A DNA stretch of 52,668 nucleotides from Rhodoblastus acidophilus (GTDB lineage: Bacteria; Pseudomonadota; Alphaproteobacteria; Rhizobiales; Beijerinckiaceae). The translations under genes were made by a program, and so were the position numbers. The notes beneath the pieces are model-generated. The model had not been told where the DNA came from and ran no database searches. It saw nothing but the letters and a program-made list of their open reading frames with translations. Below, piece by piece: positions 24,660 through 34,500 of the stretch (position 1 is the first letter of the stretch; the number at the start of each line of letters is the position of its first letter). Location: assembly GCF_025961575.1 (NCBI RefSeq), contig NZ_JAOQNX010000034.1, forward strand, positions 1 through 52,668. The letters are read 5' to 3'.

Positions 24660-25712
24660 GCGCGTGTGGAAGGCGTGCTTCGGCTCTCCCGGTTGCGAAG
24701 GGAGAAGGCCGAGTCGGAGCAACGGCGCCTGGCGCACGCGCTCGACCTCTCCGAGGATCGCCTCAGCCTGGCGCTGGAAAGCGGCCGGATGGGAAGCTGG
24801 AACTGGAACCTGAGCACGGACGAACTTGGCTGGACGCCCACATGCAAGGCCATGTTCGGCATGCCCGCTGACGCGCTGGTGACCTGGGCGATGTTCATCG
24901 ATCGTTTGCATCCGGAGGACCGCGACCGAGTGGACGCGCTGTGCCGCGCGGCCCTGGATCCTGCGATCCGCGCGCCTTACGACGCCGAGTACCGTATCGT
25001 CGGACCGAGCGGCGGAACACGCTGGATCCTCTCGCGCGGAAAAGCCTATTTCGATGGGGCGCGCGCCGTCCGATTCACCGGCACGCTCGTTGACGTAACC
25101 GAACAGAAAGAAGCCGAGGCGCATCTGCGGTTGTTGGTCAACGAACTGGCTCATCGCGTGAAAAACACCCTGACGGTGGTGCAATCGATCACCGAACGGA
25201 CGTTCCGCGGGGGCGGCGGCGTCGACGGGATTCGGCAGGCGCTGGGCGGCCGCCTTCAGGCCCTGGCCGACACCCATACGCTGCTGACGCTTTCGAATTG
25301 GCAGAGCGTGGACTTTGGCAGTCTCGTTTCGCGCTCGACCGGCCATCTCGTCAGAGACGACAGCGCCCGCTTCCGTATGGATGGCCCCACGCTGGCCCTC
25401 GCGCCCAAGGCCGGCGTGGCTTTGGGATTGGTTCTGCATGAACTCGGCGTCAATGCGGTGAAGCACGGCGCCTGGTCGGTCGAGGGCGGCAGCGTTTCTT
25501 GCCTGTGGGCCATTGAAAATCAGACCTTCCGTCTGGAGTGGAGCGAATCAGGGATCTCCGGCCTGGCCGCGCCGACGCGGAAAGGCTTTGGCGCGCAACT
25601 CGTCAATCGATTCGTCGCCTACGACCTGAAGGGCGAAGCGCGCCAAATCTGGCGTCCAGAAGGGCTGCTGTACGTCCTGAAGGCGCCGATCGGCAACACG
25701 CTGGCGGAATGA
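24660..25712 (+). CDS. C-terminal piece of the broken kinase: PAS plus HWE/HisKA_2 kinase
   Basis: It begins in the linker RVEGVLRLSRLRREKAESEQ, then a PAS_3 domain (GRMGSWNWNLSTDELGWTP ... GTLVDVTEQKEAEAHL) and an HWE/HisKA_2 kinase: NELAHRVKNTLTVVQSI, phospho-accepting His in AHRVKN, and ATPase motif LHELGVNAVKHGAWS with GFGAQLVNR. The HWE glutamate and tryptophan region reads FRLEWSESG. As a separate unit it would lack a good start; ATG at 24666 has no clear ribosome site. It is most likely the third part of one ancestral protein starting at 22946. Confidence 0.82.
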   Translation, partial: ARVEGVLRLSRLRREKAESEQRRLAHALDLSEDRLSLALESGRMGSWNWNLSTDELGWTPTCKAMFGMPADALVTWAMFIDRLHPEDRDRVDALCRAALDPAIRAPYDAEYRIVGPSGGTRWILSRGKAYFDGARAVRFTGTLVDVTEQKEAEAHLRLLVNELAHRVKNTLTVVQSITERTFRGGGGVDGIRQALGGRLQALADTHTLLTLSNWQSVDFGSLVSRSTGHLVRDDSARFRMDGPTLALAPKAGVALGLVLHELGVNAVKHGAWSVEGGSVSCLWAIENQTFRLEWSESGISGLAAPTRKGFGAQLVNRFVAYDLKGEARQIWRPEGLLYVLKAPIGNTLAE

Positions 25713-25877
25713 TGCATCCGCGATGATCCGCGAACCAGGACGCAAGCAGAGCCATCCCTACAGCGTCGGCGCGGGTTCGGGCGGGCGAAGAGACGGCGCC
25801 CCGAGGGCCAGCTCAGGTTCGTCTCGGACAAGTTGTGAGAATAACGTGCGAAACAGCGTCAGCGCCTGGAGCATCAA

Positions 25878-26099
25878 ATGCCGCGCACATCGGAATTAGC
25901 TGAAATCGCCTCCGTCAAGTTGCTGATTGCAAAGGAGGACGTCATTGCGCTCGGCGATCCTGAAGCCATCTTGTGGGCGCTCGATGAATTCCATCGGGCC
26001 GAAGCGTTGCTCAACCGGTTACTGTGGGAATCGTGGCCGTCCCCAAAGCCTGGAGCGCTTGAAGTTACGAACCGTGTAAGGCGAGACTTTCGTGCTTAG
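25878..26099 (+). CDS. Small hypothetical protein, 73 aa
   Basis: A helical, acidic/hydrophobic protein (SELAEIASVKLLIAKEDVIA ... WALDEFHRAEALLNRLLWES). There is no signal peptide and no known motif. It is convergent with the cytochrome gene. It has weak resemblance to the small protein at 124-318 in its spacing of E, L and R residues. No strong ribosome site is visible before the ATG. Confidence 0.5.
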   Translation: MPRTSELAEIASVKLLIAKEDVIALGDPEAILWALDEFHRAEALLNRLLWESWPSPKPGALEVTNRVRRDFRA

Positions 26100-26145
26100 A
26101 GGTCCTTTCGGCTGCGACCGCATCAACGCCTTGGGCCACGCTTAA

Positions 26146-28464
26146 TTATGGGTAGGGCCGCCGGGGTCCCGTTGTCGTCGGCCGCGCGAGGCGCGCGCGC
26201 AAGGCTTCAGCGAAGCGCCGCGAACGAGGATCGTTCGGTTCAAGTTTCTCCAGTGTCTCAGCATGGCCCAGCGAAGAGGCGTAATCGCCCATCTGCGCCT
26301 CATACGAAGCAAGCGCCGACAGGATTTCGCGGGCGTTGGGCCGGCGGGTCAAGGCGCTGCGGAGCACCTCGACGGCATTGGCGGACTCGCCGAGGTCATG
26401 CAGGGCGATCGCATAGACGTAAGCGTAATGCGGGACCTTGGGCGCCAGCCGCGCCGCCACCTCCAACTTGGCCATGGCCTCCGGGTACCGTTTTTGGCGG
26501 ATCAAGCTCAGCGCCAGAGCGTGGGCGAGCGGCGCTGATGCAGGATTGTCCGCCAGGGCTTGCGCGAGCCCCGCCTCGACGGCCTCCTCGTCGCCGCGCT
26601 TGCGCGCGATCTCGGCAAACTGGATCGCCGCGGAGGCAAAAGTCTTGTCGAGCGCCAAGGCCTTGGCGAATTCCGCCTGCGCCTCATCGATCCGTCCGCG
26701 CGCAAGAGCGAGGCCGCCGAGATTGGCGTGGGACTCCGGCCGCTCGGCGTTGAACATCTGGCCCGCGACATATTCATCGAGCCCCTTGTCGAGTTGCGCG
26801 TGATCCTCCTGCTTTAGGCTGGCTTCCGCGTCGCCCGCCAGGGCGCGGGCGGCCTGCATGCGCACCAACCGCGAGGGGTCGCCGAGCAGCGGCGCCAGCG
26901 CGCGCGCCTTCACCGCCGCGTCGGCGCCGGCCAATACGTCGGCCGCCGCTGCGCGGATCATCGGATCATCGGCATTGGTCAAGTGTTCGGCGGATTCGAG
27001 CACAACCGGGGCGACGGCGCCGTCGAGACGATGCAGCGCGCTGGCGCGGGCGACGGCCGACTGGGCGCCGTCTTTCGCAACTGCGACCAAAGCGTCGGTT
27101 GCGCCCGGTCCGTCATTATCCGCGAGCGCGAAAGCCTCGGCGAAGGTCTGGGCGCCGGACTTCTCAGCCACGCCCCAGCTTTTCAGCTGCGCCATCGCCC
27201 AAGGCGCGTCCTTGTCCGCGTGGCATGCGTTGCAGGCGTTGGGCGCCCCGAGACTCAGGCTGCGGTCCGGACGCGGAATCCGGATGGAATGATCCCGGCG
27301 CGCGTGGACCTGCATGAAAGTGGCGGTCGGCATATGGCAGGCGGCGCATTGCGCGCCCGGGGAAGCCTCGGGATGATGGTGGTGAGCGGTCGTGTCGAAG
27401 ATTTTTGCGGAATGGCATTGTCCGCAGACGCCATTGCCGGCGATCCGCAGCTTGCCCGAATGTGGATTGTGGCAATCCGAGCAGGTGACCCCGGCGGCGT
27501 GCATGCGGCTCTGTGCGAAGGAGGCGAATTCAAACACCTCGTCGCGCTGCTGGCCGTCCGGATAAAAAAGGCCGGGCGTCAAGGTCGAGGGATGAAAGGC
27601 GTCGTAGAACTGCCGGACGTCGCCTGGGGCGTCCGAAAACTGGCTGCGGCGCGCATGGCAGCCCGCGCAGACCAGTTCCTCGTTGCGTTCTCCAGGGGGA
27701 CGAGAGCGCACGGCGGTTCCGCTGGGGGTTGCGTTCCAGGAGACGCCGGCGCGCTGGTCGAAGCGCAGCGCAAAACCCTTGTTCACGTCCGCTGAAAGGC
27801 CGCTCCCTTTGGCCCATTCGAGGTGACCGGAGGCCGGACCGTGGCACGCCTCGCAGCCGACGCTGATCTCGGACCAGCGGGTCGCGAAGGTTGCGCTCCC
27901 GGGATCGTAGTTCTTTTTCAAATCGGTCGAATGGCACCAGGCGCACTGGAAATTCCAGTTCTGGTCTAGGCCCGTCCAGTGCAGCGGATCGCCGGCCACC
28001 AATTTGCGGTCGGGATAAAGGTCGAACCAGCGCTGGCCGCCCTGGTCGGCGGGACGGGCGTCCCAGGCGAGGCCAAAAGCCTGGAGCCGGCCGCCAGGGA
28101 GTTCAAGCAGATATTGCTGAAGCGGATAGACGCCGAATGTGTATTTGATTTCGAACTCCGCCAGCGCGCCGCTCGGCCCTTCCGCGCGGACCCAATATTT
28201 GCCGTGGCGGCGGAAGAACGTGCTTTCGGCCTCGCCCTTTCGGAAACGGGCGTCGTTAAAATCGCCCAGCACGGTCTTGTCGTCCGCGACTTGCATCGCT
28301 GCGGCGTGATGCGAGGTCCGCCAGTCCTCATATTGGCTCTGGTGACAAGCTGCGCAGCGCGCCGACCCGACGAATTGCGCCTCTTCCGCGCGCGCCGGGG
28401 TCAAGGCGAGGACAAAAACACCAGCGAGGAGGAAGAACCTCCCCACCGACTGGAACGGCCTCAC
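26146..28464 (-). CDS. Secreted octaheme cytochrome c with TPR tail
   Basis: A 772-aa exported protein with a signal peptide (FFLLAGVFVLALTPARAEEA). Eight CxxCH heme-binding motifs occur in the first 440 residues, in order CAACH, CAWCH, CEACH, CAGCH, CSDCH, CGQCH, CAACH and CNACH. The spacing resembles cytochrome c554/multiheme families. The C-terminal 300 residues are helical repeats: a HEAT-like segment (MIRAAAADVLAGADAAVKAR), then TPR units (AHALALSLIRQKRYPEAMAK). It would act in the periplasm as an electron carrier or oxidoreductase scaffold. Its ATG overlaps the sulfatase stop by four bases, so the two are co-translated. The electron donor and acceptor are unknown. Confidence 0.92.
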   Translation of the reverse strand: MRPFQSVGRFFLLAGVFVLALTPARAEEAQFVGSARCAACHQSQYEDWRTSHHAAAMQVADDKTVLGDFNDARFRKGEAESTFFRRHGKYWVRAEGPSGALAEFEIKYTFGVYPLQQYLLELPGGRLQAFGLAWDARPADQGGQRWFDLYPDRKLVAGDPLHWTGLDQNWNFQCAWCHSTDLKKNYDPGSATFATRWSEISVGCEACHGPASGHLEWAKGSGLSADVNKGFALRFDQRAGVSWNATPSGTAVRSRPPGERNEELVCAGCHARRSQFSDAPGDVRQFYDAFHPSTLTPGLFYPDGQQRDEVFEFASFAQSRMHAAGVTCSDCHNPHSGKLRIAGNGVCGQCHSAKIFDTTAHHHHPEASPGAQCAACHMPTATFMQVHARRDHSIRIPRPDRSLSLGAPNACNACHADKDAPWAMAQLKSWGVAEKSGAQTFAEAFALADNDGPGATDALVAVAKDGAQSAVARASALHRLDGAVAPVVLESAEHLTNADDPMIRAAAADVLAGADAAVKARALAPLLGDPSRLVRMQAARALAGDAEASLKQEDHAQLDKGLDEYVAGQMFNAERPESHANLGGLALARGRIDEAQAEFAKALALDKTFASAAIQFAEIARKRGDEEAVEAGLAQALADNPASAPLAHALALSLIRQKRYPEAMAKLEVAARLAPKVPHYAYVYAIALHDLGESANAVEVLRSALTRRPNAREILSALASYEAQMGDYASSLGHAETLEKLEPNDPRSRRFAEALRARLARPTTTGPRRPYP

Positions 28465-30134
28465 TGCCCTTCGTGCTCCTTCTGCATCTCCTCGACCTTG
28501 CGTTTCACGGCCTCCAGATTGAACGAAGCCGGGGCTTGCATGGGCGGGAAATCGACGGCCGTCTCGGCCAGCGCCGCGACCCTCTGCTGCACCAGGACAA
28601 AGCGCCAGAACTCCCGGGCGTAAAAATCATTCATGTAGCCGCCGCCCAGGTTGTTGATCGTTTCGCCGCGAATAGACGGCGTGCGCTCGAACGGGTCCTG
28701 CCGCAGATTGATGATGGTCGGCATGTCCGTCGTCGTCTTCTCGCCAGGCCAGCCATAAGGCTGTTGATAGAACTGGTATTTGAAGTCGTCGATGCGGATC
28801 GCGCCGAGGTTCGGGCCGCCGAAATAGAAGATTTCGTGGCGCTGCGACGGTCCCTCGCCGAGCAGGAGCTTCATCTGGTTGTAGCCATCCAGATGGTTCT
28901 TGTAGCTCTGCCCGCCCAGTGTCGCGCCTTTTAGCAACTGTTCGGTGATGTTCGGATTGCCGGCTGCGTCAGCAAGCGTCGGCAGCCAGTCCAGACCGGA
29001 GAAAATGCCGTTCTCGATCTTCCCGGGCTTGACCTTGCCGGGCCAGCGGATGATCGCCGGAACCCGAAAACCGCCTTCGAACACCGTTCCCTTGGTCGCG
29101 CGAAATGGCGTCATGCCGCCGTCGGGCCAGGTGAAGACTTCGGCGCCATTGTCGGTGGTGAAGATGACGATGGTGTTTTTCGCCTCGCCGATGTCGTCGA
29201 GATGTTGCAGCAGCGCGCCGACGGAATCGTCGAGTTGCGCCATGCCGGCCTCCTCGACATTGTAATTGGTCTTAAAGTTCATCATCGCCTGGTATTTCGG
29301 CGGCAGATAGGTGAACACGTGCATGCGCGTCGTGTTGTGCCAGATGAAGAAGGGCTTGCCGTCTTTCTTGGCCTTGTCCATGAAGCCGTTGGTGTGCTTG
29401 ACCAGCACCTCGTCGAAGGTCTGCATGTCATATTTGGCGGGCCGTCCCTCCTGCCAGTTCTGCACGTTCTTCATGTTGGGGAAGGGCGGCAGCGGGCCTT
29501 CGTCCTCTATTCTCTGCCTGCCGACCCTGCCCCAGCGCGGCTGCACAGTGGCGTCGTCCACGTCGGTCGCATAGGAATGGACGAGGTTGCGCGGGCCGTA
29601 CTTGTCGATCCACTCCTGCGGGTAGTCGAACCAATAGGGGTCCGACATCGCGTCGAGATGGTACAGATACCCGAAGAACTCGTCGAAGCCGTGCACCGTC
29701 GGCAAATATTTGTTGAGGTCGCCGAGATGGTTCTTGCCGAACTGCCCGGTTTCGTAGCCGAGAGATTTCAGGACCGTCGCCAGCGTCACGGCCTGGTCGG
29801 GAATGCCGACGTCCGCGCCGGCCTGGCCGACCGTTGTGAGTCCGGTGCGCAGCGGGAGTTCGCCGGTGATGAAATTGGCGCGCCCGGCGGTGCAACTCGC
29901 CTCGGCGTAATAATCGGTGAAACGCATGCCTTCCGACGCCAATCTGTCGAGGTTCGGCGTCTTGCCGGACATGATCCCCTGATGATAGGCGCCGATGTTG
30001 AACCATCCGACATCGTCGCCCATGATGACGAGGATGTTCGGCGGCTTGGACGCTTGCGCGACGGCGGGAGCGATGTAGCAAGCAAAGCTTATGCAAACGG
30101 CCAGTATCGCAGTAATGTTGCGGTGAAACGACAT
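28461..30134 (-). CDS. Secreted arylsulfatase-family sulfatase
   Basis: A 557-aa sulfatase with a signal peptide (NITAILAVCISFACYIAPAVAQ). The metal site begins with NILVIMGDDVGWFN (D40, D41). The catalytic Cys, converted to formylglycine in this family, is C81 in the motif CTAGR (the CxPSR/CxAxR type), followed by GELPLRTGL. Other family blocks are GYETGQFGKNHLGD, IFTTDNGAE and TKGTVFEGGFRVPAIIRWPG. The ATG at 30134 is preferred: GGGGGA lies about 8 bases upstream, and the upstream 19-residue extension lacks a signal-like start. It forms a two-gene operon with the octaheme cytochrome. The natural sulfate ester is unknown. The promoter is probably in the AT-rich stretch 30200-30290. Confidence 0.93.
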   Translation of the reverse strand: MSFHRNITAILAVCISFACYIAPAVAQASKPPNILVIMGDDVGWFNIGAYHQGIMSGKTPNLDRLASEGMRFTDYYAEASCTAGRANFITGELPLRTGLTTVGQAGADVGIPDQAVTLATVLKSLGYETGQFGKNHLGDLNKYLPTVHGFDEFFGYLYHLDAMSDPYWFDYPQEWIDKYGPRNLVHSYATDVDDATVQPRWGRVGRQRIEDEGPLPPFPNMKNVQNWQEGRPAKYDMQTFDEVLVKHTNGFMDKAKKDGKPFFIWHNTTRMHVFTYLPPKYQAMMNFKTNYNVEEAGMAQLDDSVGALLQHLDDIGEAKNTIVIFTTDNGAEVFTWPDGGMTPFRATKGTVFEGGFRVPAIIRWPGKVKPGKIENGIFSGLDWLPTLADAAGNPNITEQLLKGATLGGQSYKNHLDGYNQMKLLLGEGPSQRHEIFYFGGPNLGAIRIDDFKYQFYQQPYGWPGEKTTTDMPTIINLRQDPFERTPSIRGETINNLGGGYMNDFYAREFWRFVLVQQRVAALAETAVDFPPMQAPASFNLEAVKRKVEEMQKEHEGQ

Positions 30135-30305
30135 ACGAATTCCCCCGGATGCTTGGGAGCGCTTGCTCTTTTGAGCATTATGTTTGTTCATTCGGTCCGA
30201 ATCTGCTAATGATTTTTTCGTGATGTTTATTCATGCTACGCTATAGTCGACGAGATATAATTTAAGCGTCAATAGTATACGTTCCGGCGCGGCGGTAAAT
30301 TTAAG

Positions 30306-31175
30306 CCCCGCCGGCTGGACGATGGCGCGAAGAACGCGTTCGAGATCGTGCGGCTCAAGCCGAAGCTGGGCAATCTCTCTAACGCCACCTGCGAAATGGA
30401 GCTGCGCGGCGCCCTGGCGTGGCGGGTCGGCCCCGAGGACGCGGCGCCGCCACCATCCTCGACATGGTCGCCATGACGCGCTTCGACTGCATCGTTAGGT
30501 CGGCATCGGGCATGCGGATGGCGGTCGCGCAAGCCATCGACCATTGTCGCCAACGCAAAGCTTTTGGCCGCGTCCTGACGGAATCAGCCGCTGATGCAAA
30601 ACACCCTTGCGGACCTCGCCCTCGAGGCCGCCCTGGCCCTGGCCCTGGCGCTGGCGCTGGCGTTGCGCGTTGCCCGGGCGCTCGACGCGAGCGACGACAC
30701 GACCGAGGCGGTCTTCGCGCCGCCGTCCCGCTCGGCAAGTTTCTCTGCAAGCGCGCGCCCGGCCACGCCTATGAGGCGATGGAGTGCATCGGCGGCTCGG
30801 GTTTTATCGAGGACGGTCCGATGCCGCGCCTCTACCGCGAGGCGCCGGTCAACGCGATCTTGGAGGGCAGCGGCAACATCCAGTACCTCGACCTTTTGCG
30901 CGCCTTTGCGCGACAGCCCGAAACGCGCGAAGCCCTGTTGAATGAAATCGACAAGGCGCGCGGCGGCGAAGCTGTTTTCGACAGCCATGCCGCCGCGCTC
31001 AGGACGGAGCTTGGCAACTCGGCGGAATTTGCATCGGAAATGGAAGGTTAGGCGCGCGCCCTCGCTGAGCGCCTCGCCTGCGGCCTCCAGGCCAGCCTGC
31101 TTCTGCGTCATGCCCGCAGTTCGTGGCTCAGGCGTTCTGCCGCTCGCGTCGGACGACGGTGATCTGACGCGAAGA
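30306..31175 (+). pseudogene. Decayed AidB-like acyl-CoA dehydrogenase
   Basis: Pieces of one protein lie in successive frames: RLKPKLGNLSNATCEMELRG at about 30350, MVAMTRFDCIVRSASGMRMA with HCRQRKAFGRVL at about 30460-30575, NTLADLALE...RVARALDASDD at about 30600-30700 in another frame, then KRAPGHAYEAMECIGGSGFI and PMPRLYREAPVNAILEGSGN at 30745-30885. An in-frame TAG at about 31050 is followed by ARALAERLACGLQASLLL. The order matches AidB/isovaleryl-CoA-type dehydrogenases. At least two frameshifts and one stop make it non-functional; the N-terminal half is absent. Confidence 0.85.
30631..30666 (+). repeat. Hexanucleotide tandem repeat in the AidB-like pseudogene
   Basis: Six tandem 6-mers (CCCTGG three times, CGCTGG twice, then CGTTGC) encode an Ala-Leu run not expected in the enzyme. 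It looks like replication-slippage expansion in the decaying gene. Confidence 0.8.
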
Positions 31176-31562
31176 AGTGCTTCGGCAGCTCGATTAACTC
31201 GAAACACAGGTCTCGGCGCTTCGGCGTTTATGTTCCGCAGACGTTTTGACCGGAGCTTGGAACCGACGCCATTTTGAGGAGGTCGTCGCGCCGAGCTCGA
31301 ACGAAGCGACCGGCAACGAGAGCCTGTGTCCTTATACGACGTCACGGCCTTGCATGATGCTGGCCGCTAAGCGCACCATGGCGCGGATCGCAGTTCAAGC
31401 AATGCGCCACGTGCCAGGGCTCCGCAGGTGCACGAAAAATCATCTTATAGAACAGAATAATGCCGAAAACGCACCTTGAGGTTGCAGTTAGAGATTGGCT
31501 AAAACGACGCTTGGTTCTGGTTGGGGGTGGCTCAAGCTTCAGCCCAAGTTCAAGGGTGCGAG
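31176..31562. other. Intergenic stretch before the CheB-CheR fusion
   Basis: About 390 bases between the pseudogene and the giant kinase. No supported gene is seen. The stretch 31440-31500 is AT-richer than its surroundings and may hold the promoter. Confidence 0.45.
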
Positions 31563-34500
31563 ATGTCAAAGAATGGCAAGACGCCTGGGCCGACGCCGAA
31601 ACCGCGCAAATCTTCGTCGCGGAAAAGAGCCGAGGTCGCATCCAGCGCATTAGGATCTTCCGAACGCGCTCTCTTGCCGTCCATCATCGCCATCGGCGCA
31701 AGCGCCGGCGGACTCGAAGCTCTGGAAAAATTCTTCGATAACGTTCCGGTCGATACCGGAATGGCGATCGTCGTGATCCAGCATCTTGATCCCAATTTTC
31801 GCAGCATGATGGACGAGTTGCTCGGCCGGCATGCCAAGATTCCGATCCACAAGGTCGTCGATCAGATGCTGATCGAGCCCAACGCTATTTACCTCAATCC
31901 CGCCCGGCAGGACATGTCCATCGACAAGGGGCGGTTTCGCCTTCATCCTTCGGAACGCACGGGCGGCTTGACCCTTCCGATCAATTGCTTTTTCGAGTCG
32001 GCCGCCTGCGAATATGGCGAGCGCGCTGTAGCGGTGATCCTGTCCGGCACCGGATCAGACGGCGCCAAGGGCTGCGAGGCGATCAAGGAAGCGGGCGGAC
32101 GCGTCTTCGTCCAGGATCCGGCAAGCGCGAAATTTGGTTCGATGCCGTCGTCCGTAATCGCCAGAAAAATCGCCGACGGCGTCGATTTGCCGGAAAAGCT
32201 GCCGTCGCTCATTACTCAGCCAAGGCAGTCCGATATTTCTCAAAAACACCTTCCCGCCGGCCGGGAAGCGAACCAAGATCCATTGGCGGCCATATTTTCC
32301 ACCGTCAAGGCGCGGCACGACATCGATTTTAGTGTTTACAAAACGGCCACAATGGAGCGGCGAATTCGTCGGCGAATGGGTCTCGTCAATGCGTCCAGTC
32401 TGTCGGATTACGCGGATCTTTTGGCCGTCAGTCGCGAGGAAACCACCACCCTTCTAAAGGACCTGCTGCTGGATGTGACAGCCTTTTTCCGCGACCCGGA
32501 GGCCTTCAAGGTCCTGTCGGAAAAAGTGATCCTTCCCCTTGTCGAAGCCATGTCTCCGGAGCGGGAAACCAGGGTCTGGGTGGCTGGATGCTCCTCCGGA
32601 GAAGAAGCCTATTCGCTGGTGATTTGTTTCGCCGAATGCGCCCGGGCCCTAGGCAAGAGTTTGAACGTCAAGATTCTCGCTACCGATATTCATCAAAGCT
32701 CTTTGGCGGTGGGGTCAGCCGGTCTTTATCCCGAGGCGTCATTTGGCTCCATGCCGCCGGAAATTGTCGAACGCTACTTTGACCGCGAAGGAAAGCAGTT
32801 GCGGGTCAAGAAGGCGGTTCGCCGATTTATCGTTTTTAGCCAGCACAATATCTTGAAAGACCCACCGTTCACACGCATAGATTTACTGACATGTCGCAAC
32901 GTACTTATTTATTTTAATGAAGAAGCGCAACAATATGCGTTGACCTTGTTCCATTTTGCGCTCTGGCGCGGCGGTGTCATCTTTCTCGGTCCGAGTGAAA
33001 CGCTTGGCGCCATCGCAAGTGAGTTCAAGGTCATCAACCAGAAAATGCGGCTTTTCTCGAAGACGCGCGATCTGCACCTGCTGGCGCCCGGCGCGATCAC
33101 GCTGCACACCGGCCGCGCGAGCTCCTCAGCTGTGGGCCGAGGCGGGGACGCATACCATGGCCCGCTCGCTTCGTCGCTCAACAGCCGGCATATCATGCGC
33201 GTCACAAATGGCGCGTTGAAGGAAATGTTGAGTCGGTATGCTCCGCCGGGTTTCCTCCTGTCGCGCGACGGCGCTCTGATGCATGTCTTCGGCAACGCCG
33301 CCAAATATATCACGATAAAGCGTGGCGTCTTCAGCCAACAGATCGTCGACTTGCTGCCACGGGAGTTGGCCCTGGTGGTCGCCAGCGGGTTGGGTAGCAA
33401 TATTCAAGAAAAATTTTCTAAATTCCGGCGGAGCATCCGCGGGCACGCCGAAAACGGCGAAACCTTGCAAACCGTGACGATTGAAGCGCTCCCAGATCCG
33501 GAGAGCGATGCGGACTATCTGCTAATGACCATTGAGGAGGCGCCGTCGTCGCCGCATGTGCGCAAATCGGAGCCGGAACAATCGCTGCAAATGTTCGGCG
33601 ATCCGCTCGATTTTCGCCGCAGAAACGAGGAGTTGATCGCCGATTTGCAGGCGACTGAGGAGAATCTGCAAGCGGCGATCGAGGAACTCGCCACCAGCAA
33701 CGAGGAGCTTCAATCGACAAATGAAGAACTCATGGCGTCGAATGAGGAGTTGCAAAGTACCAATGAGGAGCTGCATTCCGTCAATGAGGAGCTTTACACA
33801 GTAAGCACGGAGCATCAGCAAAAGATTGATGAATTGATTCAGCTGTCGCTCGACATAGAGCACCTTCTGAAGGCGACTGAGATCGGGACTATTTTCCTCG
33901 ACGAGAAGCTTTATGTCCGGCGCTTCACCCCGGCCGTCGCCCAGGCTTTCAACCTGATTCCGCAGGATGTCGGACGGCCTATTTCGCATATCACCTTGCG
34001 GTTTGAGAACGTCGATTTCTATGCCCTTCTCGATGAGGTCAACCAGACACGCGTGATGCGGGAGGAAGAAGTCTCGGTCGCCGGCCATTCTTACCTGCTC
34101 CGCATTCTGCCTTATCGCGCCGATGGAGCCGACCTCCTGGGCACTGTCGTCACGCTGATCGATGTAGACGAGCGGAAAAAGGCGCAGGCGCGGGTTCGCG
34201 AACTCGATGAAAGGCAACAGCAAGTTCTGTCGGCGCTGCGCGAGTCCATCCTGAGTTGGGATGCGCGCAGTGAAAAGATCCTGTTCTGCAACGACGTCTT
34301 TGCGCATATGACGGCGAAGCGCAAAGAGGAAATCATCGGCGCCGATTTGCGCTCGGTGCTGGACGCCGAAAGCTATACCGAGAAAAAGAACGCCGTTGCG
34401 ATTCTCGCACGATATCAGATGGCGAGCATGCGCACGCGCGTGGCGTCTCCGACCGGGGTCATAACCCACCGTCACATCAACATCAGCTGCATTCATAACG

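Noticed and set aside
30240-30272. TTGACG and TATAGC boxes upstream of the sulfatase
   Set aside because: The spacing is 21 bases, too long for a standard promoter; only the general AT-richness is noted.
33660-33800. Tandem-looking repeats of GAGGAGCT..CAATGAGGAG
   Set aside because: They encode the NEELQSTNEEL coiled coil that is a normal part of CheB-CheR-kinase fusions, not a CRISPR or regulatory repeat.
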